Source: Campylobacterales bacterium
Lineage (GTDB): Bacteria; Campylobacterota; Campylobacteria; Campylobacterales; Sulfurimonadaceae
Direction: 5' to 3'
DNA length: 56,279 nt
Assembly (NCBI GenBank): GCA_026390075.1
Contig: JAPLGP010000028.1
Span: forward strand, 1 to 56,279
Shown in pieces: positions 1 to 7,837 of this stretch (its first letter is position 1; the number at the start of each line of letters is the position of its first letter). Under the pieces are notes generated by a model that saw nothing but the letters and a program-made list of their open reading frames with translations, was not told where the DNA came from and made no database searches. A program made the position numbers and the translations under genes.

Positions 1-189
1 ACTCTTGTATCTACCTATATTATATATATTCCAAACCTTTTTAGATAATAGTGATACTTCATCAACTTTCCCTGCATCAATTTTATTTAATGTCGAGTGA
101 AATGAAATCATTGGAAAAGTGAAAGCGAATGTCAAAATAATCAAAGCTAATAGAGCAAAAACTCTGGCTTTTAGAATACTTGTATGCAT
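1..189 (-). CDS. NosB-like membrane protein, N-terminus only (runs off the window)
   Basis: An open frame begins with ATG at 189 (minus strand) and is still open at position 1, so only the first 63 residues are present. A hydrophobic segment at about residues 8-26 could be a signal anchor or first membrane helix, followed by a polar stretch. A purine-rich AAAGGAC lies just upstream of the ATG. In Campylobacterota such as Wolinella, the gene after nosZ is the membrane protein gene nosB, then nosD, nosG and others. The NosB call rests on this position and the leading helix, not on a recognised motif. An FNR-type box upstream suggests co-regulation with nosZ. Confidence 0.5.
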   Translation of the reverse strand, partial: MHTSILKARVFALLALIILTFAFTFPMISFHSTLNKIDAGKVDEVSLLSKKVWNIYNIGRYKS

Positions 190-252
190 AGTTGTCCTTT
201 TATAAATTAAAAACTAATGATTAATAAAATAGTTAATTTTTAATTTAAAGTG

Positions 253-294
253 ATTGTATAACAATAATAAAACGACATGCTTGACTAACATCAA
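253..294 (-). promoter_or_regulatory. FNR-type box and -10 upstream of the nosB-like gene
   Basis: TTGACTAACATCAA (281-294) is an imperfect FNR-type palindrome (TTGAC-N4-ATCAA). On the minus strand a -10-like TACAAT lies at 258-253, giving a start near 246. The box centre (287.5) then falls about 41.5 bp upstream, the class II activator position. The same geometry recurs at 3041-3054 and 5225-5238. Confidence 0.5.
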
Positions 295-297
295 TCT

Positions 298-323
298 AGG
301 GGGGAATACCTCCCCCTTTTTTT
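298..323 (+). terminator. GC-rich hairpin with T-run between nosZ and the nosB-like gene
   Basis: AGGGGG (298-303) pairs with CCCCCT (312-317) around an 8-base loop, followed on the plus strand by a run of T to 323. The T-run faces rightward transcription, although nosZ and its neighbour are on the minus strand. For the nosZ transcript it is a stable hairpin about 30 bases after the stop codon without a U-tail, so it may protect the nosZ 3' end rather than stop all read-through. Confidence 0.55.
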
Positions 324-346
324 AGAATCACGAAGTATGCTTATTC

Positions 347-2944
347 TTAGAATAAGTTTGCATTTTCATCTACCCATTTTAGGTATTCAATAATGTTTTT
401 GACTTCTTGTTCATTCATATGTTGATTTGGCATTTTTAGATTAAAATAATCAATCATACCTTTTACATATGGTTCTGTATACATTTTTTCTGGATTCATA
501 ACGAAATCCTTAACCCATTTTTCAGCATTTTCATGTCTTTGTAATACGCCTGTTAGGTCTGGACCAGAAGATACTTTACCAATAACATGGCATCCACTAC
601 AACCGCCTTCACCAAATGTTTTTTCTCCACTTTGTGCAGCAGCAGATTGTTTTGTAGCGATGATTCGAACCAGTGCATCTTTAGCTCTAATTCCAACATC
701 CGCTGTTTTAACCATGAGTTGCCAAATCATATTTTCATATAAAACAGCTTTCTCTAAATCACCAGCTTTAACAGCTTCATCTGAGAGTTTTTTCTGAGCA
801 GGAATTTGTCCATATTGATCAAAAGCATCTGTAACAAGATCTGCTACAACTTTGTGATCAGCAAATTTTTTCTCTTTTAAGAATTTAACAACACTTTGAA
901 TAACCGCATCCGTTGCAGTATTTACAGCAACAGTTTTATCATATTCAGCTTTAAGTTGTTCTGGAGTCATTGTTTGCATTTTGAGTTTTTGAGCACTAAC
1001 ATATTTCTTGCTAGGATCTTTAACCATCATGTAGCCCATCATTTCTAAGTGAAGTGCAGAACAAAACTCTGTACAATAGTATGGGAATGTACCTTCGATA
1101 TCCGCTTTAAATCTAATCTCAGCAGTTTCACCAGGTTCGAGTGAAGCGTGAACATTAAAGTGATCTATGGTAAATCCGTGAGTTTCATCTTGAGCTCTTT
1201 CTAAGTTTGTCATATACATCGTAACTTCATCACCCTTGTTTACAGTGATTCGCTCAGGATTAATGTGAGATCTTACGAATGTAGCATAAATAGTCACTTT
1301 ATTGCCATTACGCTCAATTCTCTCTTGTCCAGCTAAAGTTTTACCGACATGTTGCTCACCAGTTTTAGTGTTCGTACCCATTGTGTATCTGACATGTGGA
1401 GTTAATTTCTCAGCTCTAATTGCAACAGCATTGTGAGGCTCACCTAAAGGTAAAGGCATGTCAACAAGTAAATCCATTTTTTTACCACTAATATCAATTA
1501 ACTGATGATTTTGTGGGTGAAGAGGACCAACATTTTGAAATCTATCAATTGCCAACTTATTTAAAGCGATGATATATCTACCCTGAGGATCTCTCGTTTC
1601 ACTCTCCATTCCACATAAGTGACCAATATTGTAGTGAACATTCTCTTTATCTAAAACTTTAAGAGTTTTATAGTTCCATTTAACAACTTGACTATCAACA
1701 TAGAGTGAAGTAAAAATTTCACCATCTACATTTGAATACTGACTATGTAATGGCCCCAGTCCTAGTTCAACCTGTCCATGTAAAGCTGATTTCATATCAA
1801 GAATTGGAATCCCGTATGGATCTTTTCCCGCATATTTTTTATCTTTGATAAGATTTTGAATTTTTTCAAAACTAAATACAGACGCATGTGTGTCGAGCTT
1901 ACCACAAACGGTAATATAATTACCATCAGGAGAAACATCTACGCCATGTGGAGATTTTGGTTCTGGAATTAAAAAGAGCGCATCATTTTTAATAGCTACT
2001 TCCATAGAAATAACATCATGTCCATTAACAACTTTTACATTTTTCTTATCTTTTGCTAATTCTGCTAACTTTCTCCAGTTGTAAACATGTAAAAAGTCAG
2101 TATCATTTCTACTCATACCAGCTTCATTTGGTGGCATACCAACTTCAATTCCACCTGTGTACATTTCAGAGTTAAATGAGTTTGTAAAGCCCCATCCATC
2201 ACTTACGCCTTTTCCAGAATCACTTAAATCTTGCATATACGGAGGTAATTCAAGTGTAAAAGACTCTTTTTGATTGATTCTACCTTTTGTAGTATCAAAT
2301 TTCCATAATGTTACACCACCACGATAAGTTTCTTTATACTCTTCAATTGGATGATAATTATCATCAAAAGGAGTAGCATACTGCGCAGCTTCTAAGATAT
2401 ACTCAGAGTTTGGCGTAAAGAAAGCACCACCATGTGCTGATTTAAAGATAGGGTTGACAACGATTTGCTTCGTCTCAAAGTCTGCTAAATCAATAATTGC
2501 AATACGAGGATTAGCTTTATCATTGATAGCTAACCATTTACCATCATATTTACCATCTTTTTCTGAAAGAGCAGGGTGATGGGTATCTCCCCAATTAATC
2601 TCTCTGCCTCTAATATTACCTTGTCTAAGCACAGCTAATGAATCTACATCAAAACCATACCCTTGCCAAGGTTCTGGCGTAAATACAGCGATATATTTTA
2701 AGATTCTCATTGACGGAACACCATAAACAATTACTTGCCCACTCTGACCACCTGAACTAAATACTACATAATCATCTTTAACACCAGTAGGGTTATAAGT
2801 TTTTGCATCACGAACCACATCGTTCTCTGTTAAGCCTCTAGCTTTCATTACTTTTTCTAATTCACCACCATCAGCAACTGCAAGTGTTGCAGCCAGTGAA
2901 GTGCCTAGAATAAGTGAAGAAAACTTACTAAAATGCTCATTCAT
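347..2944 (-). CDS. nosZ: Nitrous oxide reductase, clade II, with C-terminal cytochrome c domain
   Basis: The protein reduces N2O to N2 in the periplasm as the last step of denitrification. At 865 residues it is longer than clade I NosZ because of a C-terminal monohaem cytochrome c domain (haem motif CSGCH near residue 783). The N-terminus is a Sec-type signal peptide (about 1-24) without a twin-arginine motif, as in clade II enzymes. Residues about 50-530 form the beta-propeller that carries the CuZ histidines. The cupredoxin domain holds the CuA ligands in YYCTEFCSALHLEMMGYM (two Cys, His, Met, near 624-637). The start ATG at 2944 follows an AAGGAG ribosome-binding site. The 138-bp upstream gap carries a perfect FNR-type box, so regulation by an N-oxide-responsive Crp/Fnr protein is likely. 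Confidence 0.97.
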   Translation of the reverse strand: MNEHFSKFSSLILGTSLAATLAVADGGELEKVMKARGLTENDVVRDAKTYNPTGVKDDYVVFSSGGQSGQVIVYGVPSMRILKYIAVFTPEPWQGYGFDVDSLAVLRQGNIRGREINWGDTHHPALSEKDGKYDGKWLAINDKANPRIAIIDLADFETKQIVVNPIFKSAHGGAFFTPNSEYILEAAQYATPFDDNYHPIEEYKETYRGGVTLWKFDTTKGRINQKESFTLELPPYMQDLSDSGKGVSDGWGFTNSFNSEMYTGGIEVGMPPNEAGMSRNDTDFLHVYNWRKLAELAKDKKNVKVVNGHDVISMEVAIKNDALFLIPEPKSPHGVDVSPDGNYITVCGKLDTHASVFSFEKIQNLIKDKKYAGKDPYGIPILDMKSALHGQVELGLGPLHSQYSNVDGEIFTSLYVDSQVVKWNYKTLKVLDKENVHYNIGHLCGMESETRDPQGRYIIALNKLAIDRFQNVGPLHPQNHQLIDISGKKMDLLVDMPLPLGEPHNAVAIRAEKLTPHVRYTMGTNTKTGEQHVGKTLAGQERIERNGNKVTIYATFVRSHINPERITVNKGDEVTMYMTNLERAQDETHGFTIDHFNVHASLEPGETAEIRFKADIEGTFPYYCTEFCSALHLEMMGYMMVKDPSKKYVSAQKLKMQTMTPEQLKAEYDKTVAVNTATDAVIQSVVKFLKEKKFADHKVVADLVTDAFDQYGQIPAQKKLSDEAVKAGDLEKAVLYENMIWQLMVKTADVGIRAKDALVRIIATKQSAAAQSGEKTFGEGGCSGCHVIGKVSSGPDLTGVLQRHENAEKWVKDFVMNPEKMYTEPYVKGMIDYFNLKMPNQHMNEQEVKNIIEYLKWVDENANLF

Positions 2945-3012
2945 TTTTTACTCCTTAATATTCACTCAAGTATAAGGCATTAATAACCCCTTAAATACTC
3001 GATTGATAAAGA

Positions 3013-3054
3013 ATAATAGTACATTTTATGAAGTGATAATTTGACTAAGGTCAA
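3013..3054 (-). promoter_or_regulatory. nosZ promoter: perfect FNR/Nss-type box plus -10
   Basis: TTGACTAAGGTCAA (3041-3054) is a perfect inverted repeat TTGAC-N4-GTCAA. On the minus strand TATTAT at 3018-3013 fits a -10 box, predicting a start near 3006 and placing the palindrome centre (3047.5) at about -41.5. This is the class II Crp/Fnr activator arrangement. The 5' leader before the nosZ ATG would be about 60 bases. Confidence 0.7.
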
Positions 3055-3082
3055 AATAAAAGAGTAACTTTATTATTTAAGA

Positions 3083-4051
3083 TTATTTTATTATACGGTT
3101 AGAAATAAGGTTATCCAAATCTTTTTTTAGATTTTTTAGTTTATATGCTGATACTGTTAGTTCTTCTAACGATTGAATTACAGCGTCTTCTTTTTTAGTG
3201 AGCTCTTTATCTATATTTTCATCTTCTTCTATAATATTTAAAAGTTCAATTAAATCTTCAATATTTTTTTCGACAGATTCTAAAGATTGGTAAGAATGTT
3301 GTATAGAATCACTTGAATACTGTACAGAGTTATTTATCTTATCTATAAGGAAATTAAAATTATTAGTAGCTTGTATAATATGAACATTATTATTATCTAT
3401 TTTAATTGGTTTTAATTCTTTAATGCTAGAGTTTTTAATGATTTTCTTTGAAGTATCTAAAAACTTTTGCATAAATGAAATTACATCTTTTATTTGTGAA
3501 AAAAGATATATAAGAAGTGTTACCAAAAAGAAAAATAGAATATATTGTATATTTTTATTCATTTCCTGTGTATCAGAAAAATAGAGTTGATGAAGCTTAA
3601 TAAGGTATTCAAACTCAACTACTAATTGTAAGTTTGTATTATAAATGTCTTTTACTGTCTGTTCTAAAATGATATTAGAATAGGATGTATTAACTTTGCT
3701 TTGGTCTCTAAAATTTTGTACAAAGTGATAAAATTCATTCCATAACAGTGTGATTTTATCAGTTTGTTTTTCTATAGAACTTGAATTAATCTTCATAAAT
3801 ATTTTATCTTTATTGCCCGTATTGAGCAGAAATTTTTTTATTGAATCATCTAGCTGTTGTGTTGATACATCTTTATTTTTGTAGATGTAAAAAATATTTT
3901 TAGAAATTTCTTGAGTAAATGCTTTTTGGATATTTATAGTATTTAATAAATCAGTATTTGTTTTATTTTCTTGACTTATATAAATAGATAAAAAAGTTAA
4001 AAGTATAGATAAGAAAAAAATTAACACACCAATTATTTTAATTTTAGTCAT
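3083..4051 (-). CDS. Membrane sensor-like protein (PilJ/NarX-like head, no kinase output)
   Basis: The 322-residue protein has a first helix at about 7-26, a helical periplasmic domain (about 27-167), a second helix (about 170-187) and a cytoplasmic coiled-coil tail. The periplasmic start (INIQKAFTQEISKNIFYIYK) faintly resembles the QR-x-LSQ helix of PilJ/NarX-type nitrate-sensing domains; I judge this similarity weak. No histidine kinase, GGDEF or methyl-accepting signalling domain follows, so the output is unclear. Its ATG (4049-4051) directly abuts the stop codon of the Crp/Fnr gene, which implies co-transcription and possibly a role in signalling N-oxide respiration. It could instead be a structural membrane protein. 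Confidence 0.55.
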   Translation of the reverse strand: MTKIKIIGVLIFFLSILLTFLSIYISQENKTNTDLLNTINIQKAFTQEISKNIFYIYKNKDVSTQQLDDSIKKFLLNTGNKDKIFMKINSSSIEKQTDKITLLWNEFYHFVQNFRDQSKVNTSYSNIILEQTVKDIYNTNLQLVVEFEYLIKLHQLYFSDTQEMNKNIQYILFFFLVTLLIYLFSQIKDVISFMQKFLDTSKKIIKNSSIKELKPIKIDNNNVHIIQATNNFNFLIDKINNSVQYSSDSIQHSYQSLESVEKNIEDLIELLNIIEEDENIDKELTKKEDAVIQSLEELTVSAYKLKNLKKDLDNLISNRIIK

Positions 4052-4711
4052 CTACCTACCCTCATAAATTGCTTCTAATGCCAATAAATCTAATATTTTA
4101 ATTTCACCATGTATTATATCAATAATTTTATTTCGTTTTAACCTATTGAGAACGCGTGATAGGGTTTCTGGCTGGATGTGAAGTATTAAAGAAATATCAT
4201 GTCTTTTTAGCTTATTGAACATCTCTAAATCAGAGTAGAGCATCATTGCAACTTTTGCTACAGAATCAAATATAAATTCCCTATTTACCAATGATTGTAA
4301 CTGTTGCGACTTTGAAATAATTGCATTTGTAAATGAGATATTTAAAAGATTTTTATTTAAAAAATATTCTTTAAATTGTGCATAATTAATACTCAATATT
4401 TTTGACTCTTCAACCAATTCTATGTTTGAAAAAGAAAATAAAACATTACTACTAGTGTTTGATATTTCGGATAGAAGAGTATTTTTATAAATATAATATA
4501 AAAATATTTCATTATTATGTTTATCAATTTTATATGCTTTTGCTAAGCCTTCTGTTAAGAAAAGAAGCTGAGTACTCGCCTTTTTTTCATAATGTAATAT
4601 ATAGTCTTTACTGTATGAATTTATTGAAGATATATTGGCTAAAGTATCAATCTCTTTAGCATTTAAACTTGAAAAAAAATCTAAAGACTTTATAGTACTT
4701 TTAATGCACAA
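4052..4711 (-). CDS. Crp/Fnr family transcription regulator (Nss-like)
   Basis: Residues about 15-125 form a cyclic-nucleotide-binding-like sensor domain and about 140-215 a winged helix-turn-helix. The recognition helix reads QPETLSRVLNRLK; its E-x-x-S-R spacing equals that of FNR, which reads TTGAT half-sites. Only one cysteine is present (residue 2), so it cannot hold an FNR-type [4Fe-4S] cluster and must sense something other than oxygen by that route. Wolinella has three such Crp/Fnr proteins (NssA, B, C) that respond to nitrate, NO and N2O. Position next to nosZ and the nearby boxes make this the best candidate controller of the cluster. Assignment to the Nss group is inference. Confidence 0.8.
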   Translation of the reverse strand: MCIKSTIKSLDFFSSLNAKEIDTLANISSINSYSKDYILHYEKKASTQLLFLTEGLAKAYKIDKHNNEIFLYYIYKNTLLSEISNTSSNVLFSFSNIELVEESKILSINYAQFKEYFLNKNLLNISFTNAIISKSQQLQSLVNREFIFDSVAKVAMMLYSDLEMFNKLKRHDISLILHIQPETLSRVLNRLKRNKIIDIIHGEIKILDLLALEAIYEGR

Positions 4712-4719
4712 AATAATGC

Positions 4720-5163
4720 CTAACTAATCGGTTTTATACAATCTTTTTGTGTGACATCAAATTGAAATAGATGAGCTTTTGTTTTTGTACTTATATAGAT
4801 ATACGATGTATTAATTCCAGCTTCTAAAAATTTGCTAGAAGATTGGCAAATACCTGTAACAACTGCTTTTTGCATTCTTGACTTGTCTTCACTTTTTACT
4901 GCATCATCACTTTTAGCACCTGTATTAATTTCAAAAGTGTAAAGCAATGTTAAATCTTTCGCTTGAATATCTACAAATTTTGTATATTTATCTATTGTTT
5001 GAGGTAAACTTTTTGAAATTTCAGATACTACTTGTTTCACTATATCTTTATTTTGGGATTTCATTTCCTGTTTAGGAAAATCACCAGTTTTTGCCAACTC
5101 CCCAGAGCAAGCAAAAGAACTAAAAGTTATTAATATACTAAATGATAAAAGTAAGTTTTTCAT
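4720..5163 (-). CDS. Secreted hypothetical protein, first gene of the Crp/Fnr operon
   Basis: I do not recognise this family. The start is set at ATG 5163 because it follows GAGAGAG and opens a signal peptide (MKNLLLSFSILITFSSFAC); a longer frame from 5205 would overlap the predicted promoter. The mature part (about 125 residues) is polar, with two later cysteines (in GICQ and KDCI) that could form a disulphide. The stop lies 8 bp before the Crp/Fnr gene, so it leads a three-gene operon with the regulator and the membrane sensor-like protein. A periplasmic accessory or sensing role is possible but unproven. Confidence 0.65.
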   Translation of the reverse strand: MKNLLLSFSILITFSSFACSGELAKTGDFPKQEMKSQNKDIVKQVVSEISKSLPQTIDKYTKFVDIQAKDLTLLYTFEINTGAKSDDAVKSEDKSRMQKAVVTGICQSSSKFLEAGINTSYIYISTKTKAHLFQFDVTQKDCIKPIS

Positions 5164-5196
5164 ACCAATCTCTCTTCTCGTATTATATTGAGTTAT

Positions 5197-5238
5197 ATTA
5201 TACAAAACTCTTTAAAGTAAAGATTTGATGCTAATCAA
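5197..5238 (-). promoter_or_regulatory. Promoter of the Crp/Fnr operon: consensus FNR box plus TATAAT
   Basis: TTGATGCTAATCAA (5225-5238) is a perfect TTGAT-N4-ATCAA palindrome. On the minus strand a consensus TATAAT sits at 5202-5197, preceded by TG at the extended -10 position. The predicted start near 5190 puts the box centre (5231.5) at about -41.5. The operon encoding the Crp/Fnr protein is thus probably activated by itself or by a related regulator. Confidence 0.75.
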
Positions 5239-5294
5239 TAAAAACTAATTATCTTTAAAGTTATGTTGGATTTTTTTAAGTGTTGAGGTTTCAC

Positions 5295-5320
5295 GAAGTC
5301 CAAGTAAAGTTTCGGACTTC
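5295..5320 (-). terminator. Hairpin downstream of ftsZ
   Basis: GAAGTCC (5295-5301) pairs with GGACTTC (5314-5320) around a 12-base loop, about 30 bp past the ftsZ stop. No clear U-run follows on the minus strand, so termination strength is uncertain. It separates the cell division genes from the Crp/Fnr operon. Confidence 0.35.
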
Positions 5321-5352
5321 ATAATTTTAAGAAAGGAGTGCAAAAAAGTTTC

Positions 5353-6465
5353 TTAGTCTTGTTGTTGTCTCATATATGCTGGAATATCTAAATAATCAGT
5401 ATCAAAATCACCACCGACAACAAGTCTAGGACGAACTTTAACTTTTTGAACAGCTTGATTTTCACTTACAAAATCTTTATTATTTGTAAAATCTTTTTCA
5501 AAACCAGTTGCAACGATAGTTATTTTAATATAATTAACTGGAATATTGTCATCTGTTGAAGTACCAAAAATAACTTCTGCATCTTCGTGAGCACTTTCAT
5601 GAACAACATTCATTGCATCGGAGATTTCCATAAGTGGAAATTCAGGGTGCATTTTAAAGTGTACTAAAACGCCCATAGCACCATTAATTGACATGTTATC
5701 AAGAAGAGGTGACTCTATTGCAGCTTTAATAGCTTCATAAGCAGCATTGTCACCTTCATATTCGCCAACGCCCATAAGTGCCATACCTTTATGGCTCATA
5801 ACAGTTTGTAAGTCAGCAAAGTCAAGATTGATGTCATTTTCTCCACTTGAGAGAATCACACCTGAAGTGCCACTTACCGCCTGAGCTAAAACACTATCAA
5901 CAATTTTGAAACTTTCTTTAAGTCCAAGCTTTCTATCTATTATTGTTAAAAGTTTATCATTTGGAATAACAACTATAGAATCACTCTCTTTTTTAAGTTC
6001 TTCCAAGCCAACTTCTGCAAGTTTAAGTCTTTTTCTACCTTCAAACGCAAAAGGTTTTGTAACTATAGAAATAGTTAAAGCACCAACTTCTTTTGCAATT
6101 TGAGCAATAACTGGAGCAGCCCCCGTACCAGTACCACCACCAAGTCCAGCGGAAATAAATACTATATCAGCACCATTTAATGCACTTCGAATTTCATCAT
6201 AACTCTCTAGTGCAGAATCCTTACCAACATTTGGTTTCATTCCAGCACCAAGACCTTTTGTGAGCTTAGTACCTATCTGAATTTTTGATGCTCCACTTGT
6301 TTCTGATAAAACTTGTGCATCGGTGTTTATGAGTATCATTTCAATACCAGAAACCCCTTCTTTTAACATGTGACCAATCATATTACCGCCACCGCCACCA
6401 ACACCAACTACAATGATTCTTGCTCCGCTTACGCTTTTTGTTTCTTCAATTAAAAATGGTTCCAT
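5353..6465 (-). CDS. ftsZ: Cell division protein FtsZ
   Basis: This tubulin-like GTPase forms the Z ring at midcell. The 370-residue protein contains the tubulin signature GGGTGTGAAP near residue 107 and the N-terminal GVGGGGGN loop. Its C-terminus (LDIPAYMRQQQD) matches the conserved tail peptide that binds FtsA. It lies 12 bp after ftsA on the same strand, the usual ftsA-ftsZ order, and is probably co-transcribed with it. An ACTCC (GGAGT on the coding strand) lies just upstream of the start. Confidence 0.98.
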   Translation of the reverse strand: MEPFLIEETKSVSGARIIVVGVGGGGGNMIGHMLKEGVSGIEMILINTDAQVLSETSGASKIQIGTKLTKGLGAGMKPNVGKDSALESYDEIRSALNGADIVFISAGLGGGTGTGAAPVIAQIAKEVGALTISIVTKPFAFEGRKRLKLAEVGLEELKKESDSIVVIPNDKLLTIIDRKLGLKESFKIVDSVLAQAVSGTSGVILSSGENDINLDFADLQTVMSHKGMALMGVGEYEGDNAAYEAIKAAIESPLLDNMSINGAMGVLVHFKMHPEFPLMEISDAMNVVHESAHEDAEVIFGTSTDDNIPVNYIKITIVATGFEKDFTNNKDFVSENQAVQKVKVRPRLVVGGDFDTDYLDIPAYMRQQQD

Positions 6466-6477
6466 TAATTACACTCC

Positions 6478-7836
6478 TTAAAATAACTGGGTAGCCCAGT
6501 TCCAAAATTTGCTAAAAGCTCCAGCTTCATCACCTTTTTTCTCTTTTTTTGATGGTAGAGTAACCATTGAACTGATTTTTTCATCTGCCTGTGCTGGTGC
6601 TACAGGGATGTCAGGTTCAGATGTAAAGTCAACACTACTATGTGAAATAGGTGCTTCGTTTGAATGACGCACTTTTTTATTAACATCTATTTCATAAGGA
6701 GTGTAAGAAGTTGTACTATACATTATGAGCCCAACGGCAGTTGAATACTCAGGTTCACGAAGATGCTCAAATAGACCATATACTTCAATAGGACGAGCTA
6801 TACGAACGGGAATAGAGTTGAAAGTAGCAATTGCTAAATCCCGAATACCTTCCATTTTAGAGAAGCCACCTGTGAGTATAACACCAGCACCTATTTGGTC
6901 TTTGAGTCCACTATTTTCAATAAATTGAGCCAATATCATTAAAGTTTCTTCAACTCTAGCAAAAATGACATTATGAACAACTTCTAAAGAAACTTCATGC
7001 GTACTGTTTTCATCACCTATGATAGGAAGTTCAATTAAGTCATTTGTAGGTGTCAAAAGTGAACCATAACTTAGTTTTACAGAATCAGCAATATTGAGTG
7101 GAGTATGAAGCGCCATAGATAAATCACTTGTGATATGACTTGAACCAACGCCTAAAAAATCATTATACTTGATGGAATTACCAACTCGAATAATAATGTT
7201 ACAAGTATTTCCACCCATGTCTATTACAGCTGCACCTAACTCTTTTTCATCATTGTTTAATGTTGCTATAGAAGAAGCATAGCCATTTAATACAACATTT
7301 TCAACTTCTATTCCAGCACCACGAACAGCTTTTCTAAGATTATTTAAATTTGATTTTTGAGTTGTAATGATATGTGTTTCAACTTCAAGTCTCGAAGCAT
7401 TCATGCCAAGTGGGTCTTCAATAAAGTCTTGGTCATCTACCTTGAAATTAAAAGGAAGTGCATGAAGGATTTCATATTCACTTGGTATATTTGCATTATA
7501 CAAAGAAGTTTGCATAACTCTTTCTATTTCTTTAAAGCTTATCTCTTTATTTGGAATATTGACAATTCCATTTGAATTTAAACTTTTTGTGTAAGCTCCA
7601 GAAATAGAAACAATTGCACTTTTTATTTCGCTTCCTGCAACTCTTTTGGCATCTGAAACAGCAGATCGTATAGATTTAGAAGCTAATTCTATGTTTGTGA
7701 TGCTCCCTCTTCTAAGTCCTTGAGATTTTGTTACACCAGCACCAATGATTTGAATGGAATGATTTTCATTGATTTGAGCAATAATTGCACATATCTTTGT
7801 TGAGCCAATATCTATAGCTAAAACAGTTTTACTCAA
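6478..7836 (-). CDS. ftsA: Cell division protein FtsA
   Basis: This actin-like ATPase tethers FtsZ to the membrane and recruits later division proteins. The 452 residues include the N-terminal phosphate-binding DIGSTK motif, a second one (VIDMGGNTCN) near 208, and the adenosine-binding GAGVILTGGFSKMEG near 317. After a variable linker (about 385-435) the protein ends in an aromatic amphipathic stretch (FSKFWNWATQLF), the expected membrane-targeting helix. It overlaps nothing but sits 1 bp from the upstream chaperone gene, implying one operon. Confidence 0.97.
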   Translation of the reverse strand: MSKTVLAIDIGSTKICAIIAQINENHSIQIIGAGVTKSQGLRRGSITNIELASKSIRSAVSDAKRVAGSEIKSAIVSISGAYTKSLNSNGIVNIPNKEISFKEIERVMQTSLYNANIPSEYEILHALPFNFKVDDQDFIEDPLGMNASRLEVETHIITTQKSNLNNLRKAVRGAGIEVENVVLNGYASSIATLNNDEKELGAAVIDMGGNTCNIIIRVGNSIKYNDFLGVGSSHITSDLSMALHTPLNIADSVKLSYGSLLTPTNDLIELPIIGDENSTHEVSLEVVHNVIFARVEETLMILAQFIENSGLKDQIGAGVILTGGFSKMEGIRDLAIATFNSIPVRIARPIEVYGLFEHLREPEYSTAVGLIMYSTTSYTPYEIDVNKKVRHSNEAPISHSSVDFTSEPDIPVAPAQADEKISSMVTLPSKKEKKGDEAGAFSKFWNWATQLF

Positions 7837-7837
7837 C

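Noticed and set aside
1391-1932. GACATGTGGAG and GCCATGTGGAG inside nosZ as copies of the dispersed motif
   Set aside because: Each has a mismatch in the G-G-C part, which is invariant in the other copies, and both encode conserved residues. Not counted.
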